64,000 bases of DNA from Nemesobacter sp965249045 (GTDB lineage Bacteria > Desulfobacterota_D > UBA1144 > Nemesobacterales > Nemesobacteraceae), in NCBI GenBank assembly GCA_965249045.1, contig OZ252213.1, positions 372,001 to 436,000 of the forward strand, in the 5' to 3' direction. The position numbers and the translations under genes were made by a program. The notes under the pieces were generated by a model. The model did no database searches and was not told the origin of the DNA. It was given only the letters and a program-made list of their open reading frames with translations. Positions 27,186-35,333 of the stretch are shown in pieces (position 1 is the stretch's first letter; each line of letters begins with the position of its first letter).

Positions 27186-27476
27186 AACTGCTAGCGGAGC
27201 GTAACCCACCCTGATATATTCACGTAACGACCAAAGGACAACTCGGTTCTAACCGTGAAAAATTATTTCTACCTGCAGACTTTTCTCGGCTAGGATTACG
27301 GAGCCTGAAAAGCACTCTGCTCATCACCCGAGGCATCGCCGGAATCTGAAGGAGCCTCCGCACTCGCCTGCTGTGGCGCCTCCTGCGCAGACGCAGACTG
27401 AAAAGGATCCACATCGCTCTGGGGCTCCTGGGGTTCAGGCGGAGCGGGTGGTTCGGAAGCCTGCTGCCCTCCTCCT
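27186..27476. repeat. Tandem duplication, copy 2
   Basis: Second copy of the segment at 26843-27147. It begins with a remnant of the btuF 3' end (to about 27294), still readable in sequence but not part of a gene, and continues into the C-terminal part of the small membrane protein gene. Confidence 0.85.
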
Positions 27477-27553
27477 TCGTTTAACATAAGGAATATCCCT
27501 ATGACAAGAATTACAATAGCTAACAGCACTAACTCATTACCTTGGATTGTCAT
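27296..27553 (-). CDS. Small membrane protein with Pro/Ala/Asp-rich tail
   Basis: I do not recognise the family. The 85-residue protein has one hydrophobic helix at residues 8-23 (VLLAIVILVIGIFLML), then a low-complexity acidic and proline-rich tail (EPPAPPEPQEPQ, DVDPFQSA, SDSGDASGD). It would be a bitopic inner-membrane protein with the tail on one side. AGGAGG lies 13 bases before the ATG, a rather long spacing. It is the anchor-bearing relative of the 67-residue protein downstream and looks like the ancestral copy. Confidence 0.6.
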   Translation of the reverse strand: MTIQGNELVLLAIVILVIGIFLMLNEGGGQQASEPPAPPEPQEPQSDVDPFQSASAQEAPQQASAEAPSDSGDASGDEQSAFQAP

Positions 27554-27665
27554 AAAATCTATCTATCCTCCTGATACTCTTTATACTACATATGCTAGGA
27601 CCACGAACCTGAAAGTCCGCAAAAACCTGAATCCTATTTTTAATCATACTGATTGACTGAGCGAT

Positions 27666-28118
27666 ATGTCAAGGATATTTTCCGCACCTCATATAGCGTA
27701 CGAAGCGCTTGAGCCTGATATGGAACTGCAAATAGCGCTCTCGCAAATCCGCTACGGATGCGTGTCGCACGCAACGGACGAAGGATGCGTGATGATTTTC
27801 AAGGAGGATCCGGGAAAAGTCGCGGCGATTGCCGATACCAAGGAAATATCAACGCGTTTTTTCACGGTGGACAAAGAGGAATTCCCCTCAGTCGCCATGG
27901 AGATAAGGATAAAAACTGGCAGAAATCTCAGGCTTAAATACGAGTACTTCTTTCTCACCGAGTCCTCGGAGGAGACCTTTTTTCTTTCCACCCTGGCAAG
28001 ACTCGGGTTATTCTCCCTTCTTTTTCTCTGCGACGAGGCACATCATATGATCACGGTGGAGATGACCACGGCGGAGATGGAACCGCTGAAAAACATCGTT
28101 TGCGAAATCGCTGATTGA
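27666..28118 (+). CDS. Hypothetical protein, 150 residues
   Basis: I do not recognise this protein. It has no signal peptide or membrane helix, with regular alpha/beta hydrophobic patterning, a basic patch (KTGRNLRLKYEY), and DEAHHM near the C terminus. It lies between the duplicated small-gene region and fabH in the same direction as fabH, 60 bases before it. No ribosome binding site of strength is seen; its codon use and reading-frame length support a real gene. Confidence 0.65.
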   Translation: MSRIFSAPHIAYEALEPDMELQIALSQIRYGCVSHATDEGCVMIFKEDPGKVAAIADTKEISTRFFTVDKEEFPSVAMEIRIKTGRNLRLKYEYFFLTESSEETFFLSTLARLGLFSLLFLCDEAHHMITVEMTTAEMEPLKNIVCEIAD

Positions 28119-28178
28119 TTGACAAAATCAAGCCTTTAAACTATTATTGCGCTAATCGCTTCGGAGACAGATTCCAAA

Positions 28179-29156
28179 TTGAAGTACGTAAAAATTATAG
28201 GAACCGGTTCTTCGGTTCCCGACGCCATACTTTCCAATTCCGATCTGGAAAAGATGGTCGAGACCTCCGACGAGTGGATCACGTCCAGAACAGGAATAAA
28301 GGAACGCAGGATTGCGGATGAGAATACCGCTTCTTCTGATATCGCTTATGAAGCCGCCGAAAAAGCCCTCAAGGCTGCCGGAGTAAGTCCACAGCAGATT
28401 GACGTAATCATAGTCGGAACCATTACCCCCGATTTCCTTTTTCCTTCAACAGGCTGCGTGGTACAGAGCCTTCTGGGAGCAAAAAACGCCTACGCTTTTG
28501 ATCTTATGGCTGGCTGTTCTGGATTTCTTTACGCGCTTCACGTAGCCCAGGGAATAATAAAGTCAGGCGGCGCGGAGAAAATTCTCGTAATAGGGGTTGA
28601 TACTCTCTCGAAGGTCACCGATTTCGAGGATCGTTCAACCTGCATACTTTTCGGCGACGGTGCGGGAGCTGCCGTTCTTTCGGCTTCAGAAGAACCTGGG
28701 ATTCTTTCATCCATTCTCAGCTCAGACGGAAGAGACTGGGATCTTCTCTATGTTCCGGCAGGAGGTTCAAGGACACCAATCGACGAGCAGACGCTTAAAA
28801 CCAGAGATCAATACATAAAGATGAAGGGAAACGACGTGTTCAAAGTCGCCGTCAAGAGCATGGAATCGGCAACCATAAACGCCATTAAAGAAGCCGACCT
28901 TGAGCCCGAAGATATTGATCTTTTCGTTCCTCACCAAGCAAACCAAAGAATTCTGGAAGCCGTAAGAAAGAGGCTGAATTTCCCGGAAGAAAAAGTGTTT
29001 GTAAACCTAGACAAATACGGAAACACCTCCGGGGCTTCAGTTCCGCTGGCCCTTGACGAGGCAATTCGCCAAGGAAGGGTAAAAGAAGGAAACCTAGTGC
29101 TGTTCGCTGCTTTCGGAGCCGGTTTCACATGGGGAGCTTCAGTGGTAAGACTCTGA
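28179..29156 (+). CDS. fabH: 3-oxoacyl-ACP synthase III
   Basis: FabH condenses acetyl-CoA with malonyl-ACP to begin fatty-acid synthesis. The 325-residue protein has the active-site cysteine in DLMAGCSGFLYAL (about residue 112), His in FVPHQANQRI and Asn in DKYGNTSGASVPLAL, so the catalytic triad is intact. The TTG start at 28179 is required to keep the conserved N-terminal strand KYVKIIGTGSSVP; GGAGA lies upstream. No other fab genes follow, so this copy is detached from the usual fatty-acid cluster. Confidence 0.94.
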   Translation: MKYVKIIGTGSSVPDAILSNSDLEKMVETSDEWITSRTGIKERRIADENTASSDIAYEAAEKALKAAGVSPQQIDVIIVGTITPDFLFPSTGCVVQSLLGAKNAYAFDLMAGCSGFLYALHVAQGIIKSGGAEKILVIGVDTLSKVTDFEDRSTCILFGDGAGAAVLSASEEPGILSSILSSDGRDWDLLYVPAGGSRTPIDEQTLKTRDQYIKMKGNDVFKVAVKSMESATINAIKEADLEPEDIDLFVPHQANQRILEAVRKRLNFPEEKVFVNLDKYGNTSGASVPLALDEAIRQGRVKEGNLVLFAAFGAGFTWGASVVRL

Positions 29157-29226
29157 AGACCTTCACCGACTCCGCACCCCTTTTACCCAAGACGTAACTC
29201 TTTTTCTCCACGAAAAAACACAGAAT

Positions 29227-30114
29227 ATGACTCTTTCTTCAATCCCGCAGCTTGCAAACATCGTCCTGCCAGCGTTTCTTGTAATCGCCGCAGGTTTTCT
29301 TTTCAGCAGGACGAGAAAAATAGATATCTCTTCAATCAACGATCTTGTGGTTTACGTGACCACGCCGTGTCTAATAATCTCGTCCCTTTCCGATTTTACC
29401 ATGGACCCGTCTGTAACGGCGAGGCTGTTTCTTTCGATATCGGCAGTCATTTTCGTTACCATCATAATCGGCGGGGCGCTTACGAGGGCTTTTAGGCTTG
29501 ACTCTAGGGTATATCTGCCCCCCGTGGTTTTCGCAAACACCGGAAATCTGGGTCTTCCCCTCTGTCTTTTCGCATTCGGACAGTACGGGTTTAACATCGC
29601 GATACTCTGCGTCGTTTCGACCATGCTGCTTCACTACACGGTGGGAATCCTGATTCTCGGTTCCGGAAAAGACCTGCGCGAGATCTTCAAGCTCCCTCTT
29701 ATATACGCCACTGTGGCAGGAATAATCATCAACTATGTCGGCGTTGATATGCCGGTAGTTATTGAGAGACCGGTAACCCTTCTAGGGGAGATTACGATAC
29801 CCGCGATGCTTTTCTCGCTCGGATACAAGCTCTCTGAAATGAAGCTCTCGAAGCTTTGGCTTTCATTTCTCTTCGGCTCCGCCAGGATATTTCTTGGGAT
29901 CTTCCTGGGAGCGCTGTTCGTAAACATGTTCGGTTTGAAGGGAGTCGAAGCGAAAGTGGTTATTCTCGAGTGCTCGATGCCACCCGCGGTTTTTAACTTC
30001 GTGCTCGCGGAGAAATACGGAAGGGACTCTCAGACTGTAGCGTCAATAATAGTGGCCGGAACGGTAGTCTCCCTTTTGGTGCTTCCGTTCGTTATTTCGT
30101 ATCTGATAAATTAG
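29227..30114 (+). CDS. AEC family transporter (auxin efflux carrier type)
   Basis: A 295-residue integral membrane protein with about ten hydrophobic helices. Family features are NDLVVYVTTPCLIISSL, VFANTGNLGLPLC (about residue 100) and the C-terminal ECSMPPAVFNFVLAEKYGRD. Members carry organic acids or related solutes; the substrate is not known. It runs in the same direction as fabH, 70 bases downstream, and is convergent with rpmB. Confidence 0.86.
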   Translation: MTLSSIPQLANIVLPAFLVIAAGFLFSRTRKIDISSINDLVVYVTTPCLIISSLSDFTMDPSVTARLFLSISAVIFVTIIIGGALTRAFRLDSRVYLPPVVFANTGNLGLPLCLFAFGQYGFNIAILCVVSTMLLHYTVGILILGSGKDLREIFKLPLIYATVAGIIINYVGVDMPVVIERPVTLLGEITIPAMLFSLGYKLSEMKLSKLWLSFLFGSARIFLGIFLGALFVNMFGLKGVEAKVVILECSMPPAVFNFVLAEKYGRDSQTVASIIVAGTVVSLLVLPFVISYLIN

Positions 30115-30121
30115 TGAGGGA

Positions 30122-30364
30122 TTAGCGGGTTATGTCCCTTAAGGTAAGACCTTTGTCCCTTAGGTAGGGCATAAGACCTTTTCTGGTGATCGTTCTGAGC
30201 GCGCGGGCGGAAATTCTTATCCTCACGTACCTGTCTATCTCCGGAACATATATCCTTTTCCAGTGCAGGTTCGGATTCTGGCGCCTTTTAACGTGGTTGT
30301 TCGCGTGGGAAACGTTGTTTCCGAAAAGGGGCTTTTTCCCTGTTATAGCGCAGCGGCGGGCCAT
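30122..30364 (-). CDS. rpmB: 50S ribosomal protein L28
   Basis: An 80-residue L28 protein, beginning ARRCAITGKKPLFGNNVSHANN and with RRQNPNLHWKRIYVPE and a C-terminal RALRTITRKGL. It lies 15 bases after rpmG on the same strand, sharing its promoter. It is convergent with the AEC transporter gene (seven-base gap). Confidence 0.97.
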   Translation of the reverse strand: MARRCAITGKKPLFGNNVSHANNHVKRRQNPNLHWKRIYVPEIDRYVRIRISARALRTITRKGLMPYLRDKGLTLRDITR

Positions 30365-30379
30365 CGGAATCTCCTTTGA

Positions 30380-30541
30380 CTACTTGGTCTCCTTGAAAAC
30401 GACATGCTTTCTTATCACCGGATCATACTTTTTCAGTTCAAGACGGTCGGGAGTATTCATCTTGTTTTTCTTCGTGTAATAGATAAAAGGACTCTCGGTG
30501 CTTTTCATCTTCACAAGTACTCTGTTTAGTGACTTTCCCAT
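30380..30541 (-). CDS. rpmG: 50S ribosomal protein L33
   Basis: A 53-residue L33 protein: it starts MGKSLNRVLVKMKSTESPF, contains YYTKKNKMNTPDRLELKKYDP and ends HVVFKETK. It lacks the four zinc-binding cysteines of the C+ form, so it is the C- (zinc-free) type. GAGGG lies five bases before the ATG at 30541. It is followed by rpmB, the usual pairing, and has its own promoter at 30568-30595. Confidence 0.96.
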   Translation of the reverse strand: MGKSLNRVLVKMKSTESPFIYYTKKNKMNTPDRLELKKYDPVIRKHVVFKETK

Positions 30542-30567
30542 TTTAACCCTCTAAAAAGTGAATCGTT

Positions 30568-30595
30568 ATTATCCATTAAAAAAAACTGTTTTCAA
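30568..30595 (-). promoter_or_regulatory. Promoter of rpmG-rpmB
   Basis: On the minus strand, TTGAAA (30590-30595), a 16-base spacer and GATAAT (30568-30573) predict a start near 30561, about 20 bases before rpmG. The -35 is within CTTGAAAACAGTTTTT, a sequence also found before the OppA-like gene and, in part, before the DUF35 gene. Confidence 0.65.
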
Positions 30596-30712
30596 GAAAA
30601 TTTTAAAATTTCTTTCATTTTATCTCAGCGAGCAACCCGCTGCATGCAATCAAGTTCTGTCCTTTCATGCCGCCAACTTGCGGTCAGATATTCAAAAAAA
30701 GGGCGTTGAGAC

Positions 30713-31099
30713 TCAGTGCTCGCAGCCGTCTTTTCTGCAGAGCCTGAAATTGCGCAGATGGCCCAAAACCATGATGAAAGCTCCGATAAGAGTAAGTATC
30801 GACTCTTCATAGCCCGTAGCTCCGAAGGCTCCGACCAGGAGAAAAGAAAGTCCCAATATCCCGAGCGTGATCACGGAGAAATCCTTATGACGTTTGCAGC
30901 CAAGAAATATGGCGACGACGCTTGCGGGGACAACCAGCAGAAGCATCAGCTCGTGAAAAATCTCTTCGGAAAAAACCGTCGAACCCACGACCGGGAATAA
31001 TATGAGCGCCACCGGCGTTAGAAAACAGTGAATGGCGCAGATGCCCGCAAGGGATAAGGAGGTATAATCGGTAAATCCCTGAAGTTTTGTCTGGTTCAT
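30713..31099 (-). CDS. MerC domain protein (small membrane protein)
   Basis: A protein of about 128 residues with four hydrophobic segments and a CAIHCFLTP motif in the first helix, characteristic of MerC-type metal-handling membrane proteins. The C-terminal part (RLCRKDGCEH) carries two Cys and a His that could bind metal. It lies 37 bases after a Fur-family gene on the same strand, so metal-dependent control is likely. An alternative TTG start at 31108 has a better spaced AGAGG site. The metal is not known; zinc or mercury transport are both possible. Confidence 0.75.
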   Translation of the reverse strand: MNQTKLQGFTDYTSLSLAGICAIHCFLTPVALILFPVVGSTVFSEEIFHELMLLLVVPASVVAIFLGCKRHKDFSVITLGILGLSFLLVGAFGATGYEESILTLIGAFIMVLGHLRNFRLCRKDGCEH

Positions 31100-31136
31100 T
31101 ATATCCAATGTTAAACCACCTCTGCAGGCAACCCCT

Positions 31137-31589
31137 CTAACACGCAACCTGTTCCCTGCATTTCCCGCACTGGCCGAAAAGCTGTATGAAATGATCCTCC
31201 ACACGAAACCCCTGTTTTTCAACGGAAGCGTAATCAAAGCTCTCCACCGGACACTCGGGAAAATCGAAAACCCCCCTGCATTCAACGCACACCATGTGAT
31301 GAACGTGTTCGCCCTGGGAAAACGCGTAGCCGTGACCGCCGTCGGGAAAATGAAGACGTTTCACGATTCCCAGATCCTCAAACACCTCAAGTGTTCTGTA
31401 GATGGTAGCAAGCCCCGTGGCGCCGAGCATCTCTTTCACCCCGTCGTGTATCTCGCCAACCGAAAGCGATTTTCCGCTTGTGTGCAGAACATGAACGACG
31501 GCAAGACGCTGCGCGGTGGATTTAAGTCCCTTTCCCCGCAGAACCTCCTTGGCGTATGATTCCTGTGTGCACTCAAAATTTTTCAGCAT
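31137..31589 (-). CDS. Fur family metal-dependent transcriptional regulator
   Basis: A 150-residue Fur/Zur/PerR-type repressor. It has a winged helix (LATIYRTLEVFEDLGIVKRL recognition region), the metal-binding segment GEHVHHMVCVECRG, and a second Cys pair in CGKCREQVAC, as in zinc-structural Fur proteins. The regulatory metal cannot be told from the sequence; the MerC-like neighbour makes zinc or mercury plausible and iron possible. A 15-base Fur-box palindrome at 31603-31617 lies 14 bases before its ATG, so it probably represses itself. Confidence 0.9.
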   Translation of the reverse strand: MLKNFECTQESYAKEVLRGKGLKSTAQRLAVVHVLHTSGKSLSVGEIHDGVKEMLGATGLATIYRTLEVFEDLGIVKRLHFPDGGHGYAFSQGEHVHHMVCVECRGVFDFPECPVESFDYASVEKQGFRVEDHFIQLFGQCGKCREQVAC

Positions 31590-31602
31590 AACGCAAGTTA
31601 AA

Positions 31603-31617
31603 TGAGAATATTTTTCA
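31603..31617. promoter_or_regulatory. Fur-type operator before the Fur-family gene
   Basis: TGAGAATATTTTTCA matches the 7-1-7 Fur-box consensus TGATAATNATTATCA at 11 or more of 14 positions, with its centre at 31610. It overlaps where the start of transcription or the ribosome entry of the Fur-family gene would lie. Seen in sequence; binding is inferred. Confidence 0.6.
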
Positions 31618-31763
31618 ATTGGGCTTTATTGTAATCAGTTATCGTGAGCCGTCAAGGGCGAAACGCCAAAACCAAAAATACGGGACCGCGGAAAACAAAA
31701 AACTTCTTTTACGATACATTTGTGGTTGGGGAAAATCCGGGCAATTCCCCGGCGCCATGGCAT

Positions 31764-31792
31764 TTGTTTGCATAAATATTCAGGGTTATAAT
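31764..31792 (+). promoter_or_regulatory. Promoter before the third LivJ-like gene
   Basis: TTGTTT (31764-31769), a 17-base spacer and a perfect TATAAT (31787-31792). Predicted start near 31799, 72 bases before the ATG at 31871. Just upstream is an inverted repeat GGGGAA/TTCCCC with an 11-base loop. Confidence 0.5.
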
Positions 31793-31870
31793 GTCGTTTA
31801 AGGTCAGGCAGAATCCGGTTTCCGTTCCCAGGGAGAGGTTTCAAACTGATACGCAGGTAAGTAGTTTGTC

Positions 31871-33169
31871 ATGAAAACCGCAAAAGTGGCCTTTTTGATT
31901 ATATCCTTTATCGTTACCGCCCTTCTTTTATCCCCGGGATGCGGCGACGGAACCAACGAGCAAGCCGATACCGGTTGCGAGGATGCTTTCTGCATAGGTG
32001 TGCTTCTTCAGACAACCGAGCTGCGTTATTCCCTGATAAAGGCTGCGAAACTCGCAAGAGACGACATCAACAAAGCCGGCGGAAACGTAAAGCTTATAAT
32101 GGGAGACGTAGCGACTCCGCTTGCCTCCGCAAGGGCACTTCTGGACATGGGAGCAAGGGCCATAATCGGACCCGGAACCTCGGGGAACTCCGTTAAAATT
32201 TTTGATTTCCTGGTTGAAAACGGCCTAGTCGCGGTCTCGCCTTCCGCCACTTCCGTTACCCTTACCGAAAAAAACAGGGAGATTTCCGAGGCCGGGGGAA
32301 CCTCCTTTTTCTTCAGGACCGTTCCCACTGATTCGTTTCAGGCAAAAATTCTCGTGGACCAGATACAAAACGAGGGCGAAGTGCTTATAGTCCATCGCGG
32401 CGATAACTACGGAGTGAAGCTCACGGAGCTGATAAACGAGGAACTAGGCTACCTGGGTCGCTCCGCCGCCAAGGTCGTGTCGTATGAACTATACGATTCT
32501 GATGACCCGGATTTTGATGAAAAGACCCAGGACGTGCTTGACGATATCGAGGCGGTAAGCGGAATCGGCAACGTAGGTTCCATAATGATGATCGTATCGG
32601 AAGGAGAAGGAGAAAAAATAATCAAAGGCATGCTCGACTCAATGGTCGTTCCATCCACCGCCAGGTATTACATCTCGGACTCGCTTGCGGTCGCGAACCT
32701 GCATGAACTGGTGGACCCGGACAACCTCGCCGCAGTTGAAGGCTTCAAGAGCACGACCCCGTGCGCACTGCCGGATCCTCCTGAAAGAAAAGACGAATTT
32801 GAAAATCGCTTTGACCCTGAAGAATTCCCCTCTCTTCAGTTCACCGTCCATACTTATGACGCGGTGGTAACGGTCGCGCTTGCGTCCCTGAGCGCCGAAA
32901 GCACGGATCCTTCCGAGTACGTTTCCAAAATGGCAAATGTCACTAGGGGAGAGAACCCGTGCATAAGCTACGCCGAATGCGCGGCGGCTCTTACCGATGA
33001 AACAGCTGCCAATAACGACATTAATTACGAAGGAGTTTCAGGACCGATAGAGTTTGATGAAAACGGAGACATAGGGGCGGGGTGCTATTCCGTCTACACA
33101 TACAACGCCGAGGGCGGTCGTACAAGACAGGTTTTCAGTATTCCAGATTTAGAAAACGTAACGCCCTGA
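31871..33169 (+). CDS. ABC transporter substrate-binding lipoprotein, LivJ-like, third copy
   Basis: A 432-residue Peripla_BP_6 protein. It has a lipoprotein signal peptide with Cys24 in LSPGC, then FCIGVLLQTTELRYSLIKAA, DDINKAGGNVKLIMGD and ARAIIGPGTSGNSVKIFDFL. It is a distant relative of the tandem pair at 17785-20260, not a recent copy. No permease or ATPase genes lie near. A cysteine-rich segment (GCEDAFC just after the lipid site, and NPCISYAECAAAL) is unusual for the family and suggests disulfides. It is convergent with the SDR gene. Confidence 0.86.
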   Translation: MKTAKVAFLIISFIVTALLLSPGCGDGTNEQADTGCEDAFCIGVLLQTTELRYSLIKAAKLARDDINKAGGNVKLIMGDVATPLASARALLDMGARAIIGPGTSGNSVKIFDFLVENGLVAVSPSATSVTLTEKNREISEAGGTSFFFRTVPTDSFQAKILVDQIQNEGEVLIVHRGDNYGVKLTELINEELGYLGRSAAKVVSYELYDSDDPDFDEKTQDVLDDIEAVSGIGNVGSIMMIVSEGEGEKIIKGMLDSMVVPSTARYYISDSLAVANLHELVDPDNLAAVEGFKSTTPCALPDPPERKDEFENRFDPEEFPSLQFTVHTYDAVVTVALASLSAESTDPSEYVSKMANVTRGENPCISYAECAAALTDETAANNDINYEGVSGPIEFDENGDIGAGCYSVYTYNAEGGRTRQVFSIPDLENVTP

Positions 33170-33228
33170 TCAGTCCCCGTAAATTTTCAGATACTGTAAA
33201 AAAGCTCTTCGGGTCCGGTCTCCAGAAA

Positions 33229-33990
33229 TCACTTGGCTATTACGCCGCCGTCCACGGAGAGCATCGAGCCCGTGTTGAACATGATTTTCTCATCACAGAG
33301 AAACAGAACCGCTTCGGCTATTTCGTAAGGGTCGGCAAGCCGTCCCATAGGGTGAAGCGACTCCATGAAAGCCTGGGCGGCGTCCGCATCCTCGGCCCTC
33401 TCGAGATAAGAATCGAACATCGGCGTCCATACCCCTCCGGGACAGACAGCGTTTATTCTGAGCCCCTTGTCCGCGTACTCAAGGGCCATGCTTCTTGTGA
33501 GCTGAACAAGAGCCCCCTTGGAGGCCGAGTAGGCTGAAAGTCCCGCAAAACCCTTTAACCCGATAACAGAAGAGTTGTTCACGATAAAGCCTCTGCCCGC
33601 AGAAATCATGTGAGGAATCGCATATTTGCACATCATGAACGCTCCCTTCACGTTTATGTCGAAGATTTCCTGGAATCTCTCCGTTTCGACTTCGTGAAAG
33701 GGGCAGGAAAAAATGATGCCCGCGTTGTTAAAAAGAATGTCGATCTTGCCGTGCTCGCAAAGAGCGGTTTCCACGGTTGCGACGCAGTCGCTCTCAACGG
33801 AGACATCACAGACCTTGTATCCTATCGAAAGCCCCTCTTGTTTCGCTTTGTCGGATAGCTCTTTTAGCTTTTCCTCTCTTCTCCCGGCAATCAGAACCTT
33901 GGCTCCGTTTCGCGCCAGCAAAAGCGCCGTCGCCTCCCCGATTCCGGTTCCCCCTCCGGTAATAATCGCCGACCGTTCTTTAAATCTCAT
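33229..33990 (-). CDS. Short-chain dehydrogenase/reductase
   Basis: A 253-residue SDR enzyme with the NAD(P)-binding TGGGTGIGEA, NNAGI, catalytic Ser in VNNSSVIG, and Tyr and Lys in YSASKGAL, and ending in the usual GSMLSVDGG. The substrate is not clear; 3-oxoacyl or 3-hydroxy substrates are common in this class. It lies 40 bases after oadB on the same strand and may be carried on the oad transcript. Confidence 0.9.
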   Translation of the reverse strand: MRFKERSAIITGGGTGIGEATALLLARNGAKVLIAGRREEKLKELSDKAKQEGLSIGYKVCDVSVESDCVATVETALCEHGKIDILFNNAGIIFSCPFHEVETERFQEIFDINVKGAFMMCKYAIPHMISAGRGFIVNNSSVIGLKGFAGLSAYSASKGALVQLTRSMALEYADKGLRINAVCPGGVWTPMFDSYLERAEDADAAQAFMESLHPMGRLADPYEIAEAVLFLCDEKIMFNTGSMLSVDGGVIAK

Positions 33991-34030
33991 CGCAGACTCG
34001 CAAAAACATCCTTTCTAACAAATCAGGAAC

Positions 34031-35329
34031 TTACTGAAAAACCGCAAGCAGCATTCCCGCCGCCACGGCCGAACCCACGACCCCGGCCACGTTCGGACCC
34101 ATGGCGTGCATCAGAAGCACGTTCTGGGGATCCTCCTTGGATCCCATGTCCTGGGAAACCCGGGCAGCCATAGGAACCGCGGAGACCCCGGCCGAGCCGA
34201 TCAGAGGATTGATCTTGGTTTCGGAGAAAACATTCATCAGCTTGGCCATCAGCACCCCGGCAGCCGTGCCTATGCAGAAAGCCACAACCCCTAAGATAAG
34301 TATTCCCAGGGTCTCCATGGAGAGAAATTCGGAAGCTGAAAGCTTCGATCCGACCCCGAGGCCAAGAAATATTGTAACGATATTGATAAGCGCGTTTCTC
34401 GTCGTATCCGACAGCCGGTCGACCACTCCGCACTCCCTCATCAGGTTGCCGAACATGAAAAACCCTATGAGCGGCGCCGCGGAGGGAAGAAGGAGAAAAC
34501 AGAGAGTAAGGGCAATCAGCGGGAACATTATCCTTTCTCTTTTTGACACGGGACGAAGCTGCTTCATCCTTATTTTTCTCTCCTCAGAAGAAGTGAGGGC
34601 CCTCATTATCGGGGGCTGGATTATCGGCACAAGCGCCATGTAGGAATACGCGGCGACGGAAATAGCACCGAGAAGCCTTGGGGAGAGCTGCGAGGAAAGA
34701 TAAATCGCGGTCGGTCCGTCCGCTCCCCCTATTATTCCTATCGACGCCGCGTCGCTTAGGGAAAATTCGATTCCGGGCACGTACCGTGTAAGCACCAGCG
34801 CACCGATCAGTGTCGAGAAAATGCCGAACTGCGCCGCGCCTCCGAGAAGAACCGTTTTGGGATTGGCCAGAAGCGGGCCGAAATCGGTAAGTGCTCCGAC
34901 CCCCATGAATATGAGAAGGGGAAAAACCCCGGTCTTTATGCCGATATCATATATGTAGTAAATTATCCCGCCGGGGTCGTTTATTCCCGCAAGCGGAATA
35001 TTGGATAATATGCACCCGAAAGCTATCGTAACCAGAAGAAGAGGTTCGAATTTCTTCGCGATTCCAAGGTAGAGAAGAAGAAAACCGACAAGAATCATGA
35101 GTAACATCCCGAACCCGTGTATCCAGGAAGATGCGTTACCCGCAATGAACCCGTAGATACCGGTGCTGGTAGCCACGTTTTTCAAAAGCACGGGGAAAGA
35201 CGGAAGTCTCTCGATTTGCTCCGCGGCGACGGTCCCCTCGCTCACCGTTTCCCCGAGACAAGTTGGGGTACCGGCGAACATTCCCAAGGAAAACGCAAGA
35301 ACCGCGAAAATGAGTATGTAGTTTTTCAT
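34031..35329 (-). CDS. oadB: Oxaloacetate decarboxylase beta subunit (sodium pump)
   Basis: The membrane subunit that decarboxylates carboxybiotin and exports Na+. The 432-residue protein has about ten helices and the key sodium-binding motif GIIGGADGPTAIYLSSQ, plus a conserved LINIVTIFLGLGVGSKL region. It has an unusual N-terminal extension with a signal-like segment (residues 1-20, ending TCLG). It starts four bases after oadA. Methylmalonyl-CoA or glutaconyl-CoA decarboxylases have similar beta subunits, but the pyruvate-type alpha subunit next door favours oxaloacetate. Confidence 0.9.
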   Translation of the reverse strand: MKNYILIFAVLAFSLGMFAGTPTCLGETVSEGTVAAEQIERLPSFPVLLKNVATSTGIYGFIAGNASSWIHGFGMLLMILVGFLLLYLGIAKKFEPLLLVTIAFGCILSNIPLAGINDPGGIIYYIYDIGIKTGVFPLLIFMGVGALTDFGPLLANPKTVLLGGAAQFGIFSTLIGALVLTRYVPGIEFSLSDAASIGIIGGADGPTAIYLSSQLSPRLLGAISVAAYSYMALVPIIQPPIMRALTSSEERKIRMKQLRPVSKRERIMFPLIALTLCFLLLPSAAPLIGFFMFGNLMRECGVVDRLSDTTRNALINIVTIFLGLGVGSKLSASEFLSMETLGILILGVVAFCIGTAAGVLMAKLMNVFSETKINPLIGSAGVSAVPMAARVSQDMGSKEDPQNVLLMHAMGPNVAGVVGSAVAAGMLLAVFQ

Positions 35330-35333
35330 CCGC

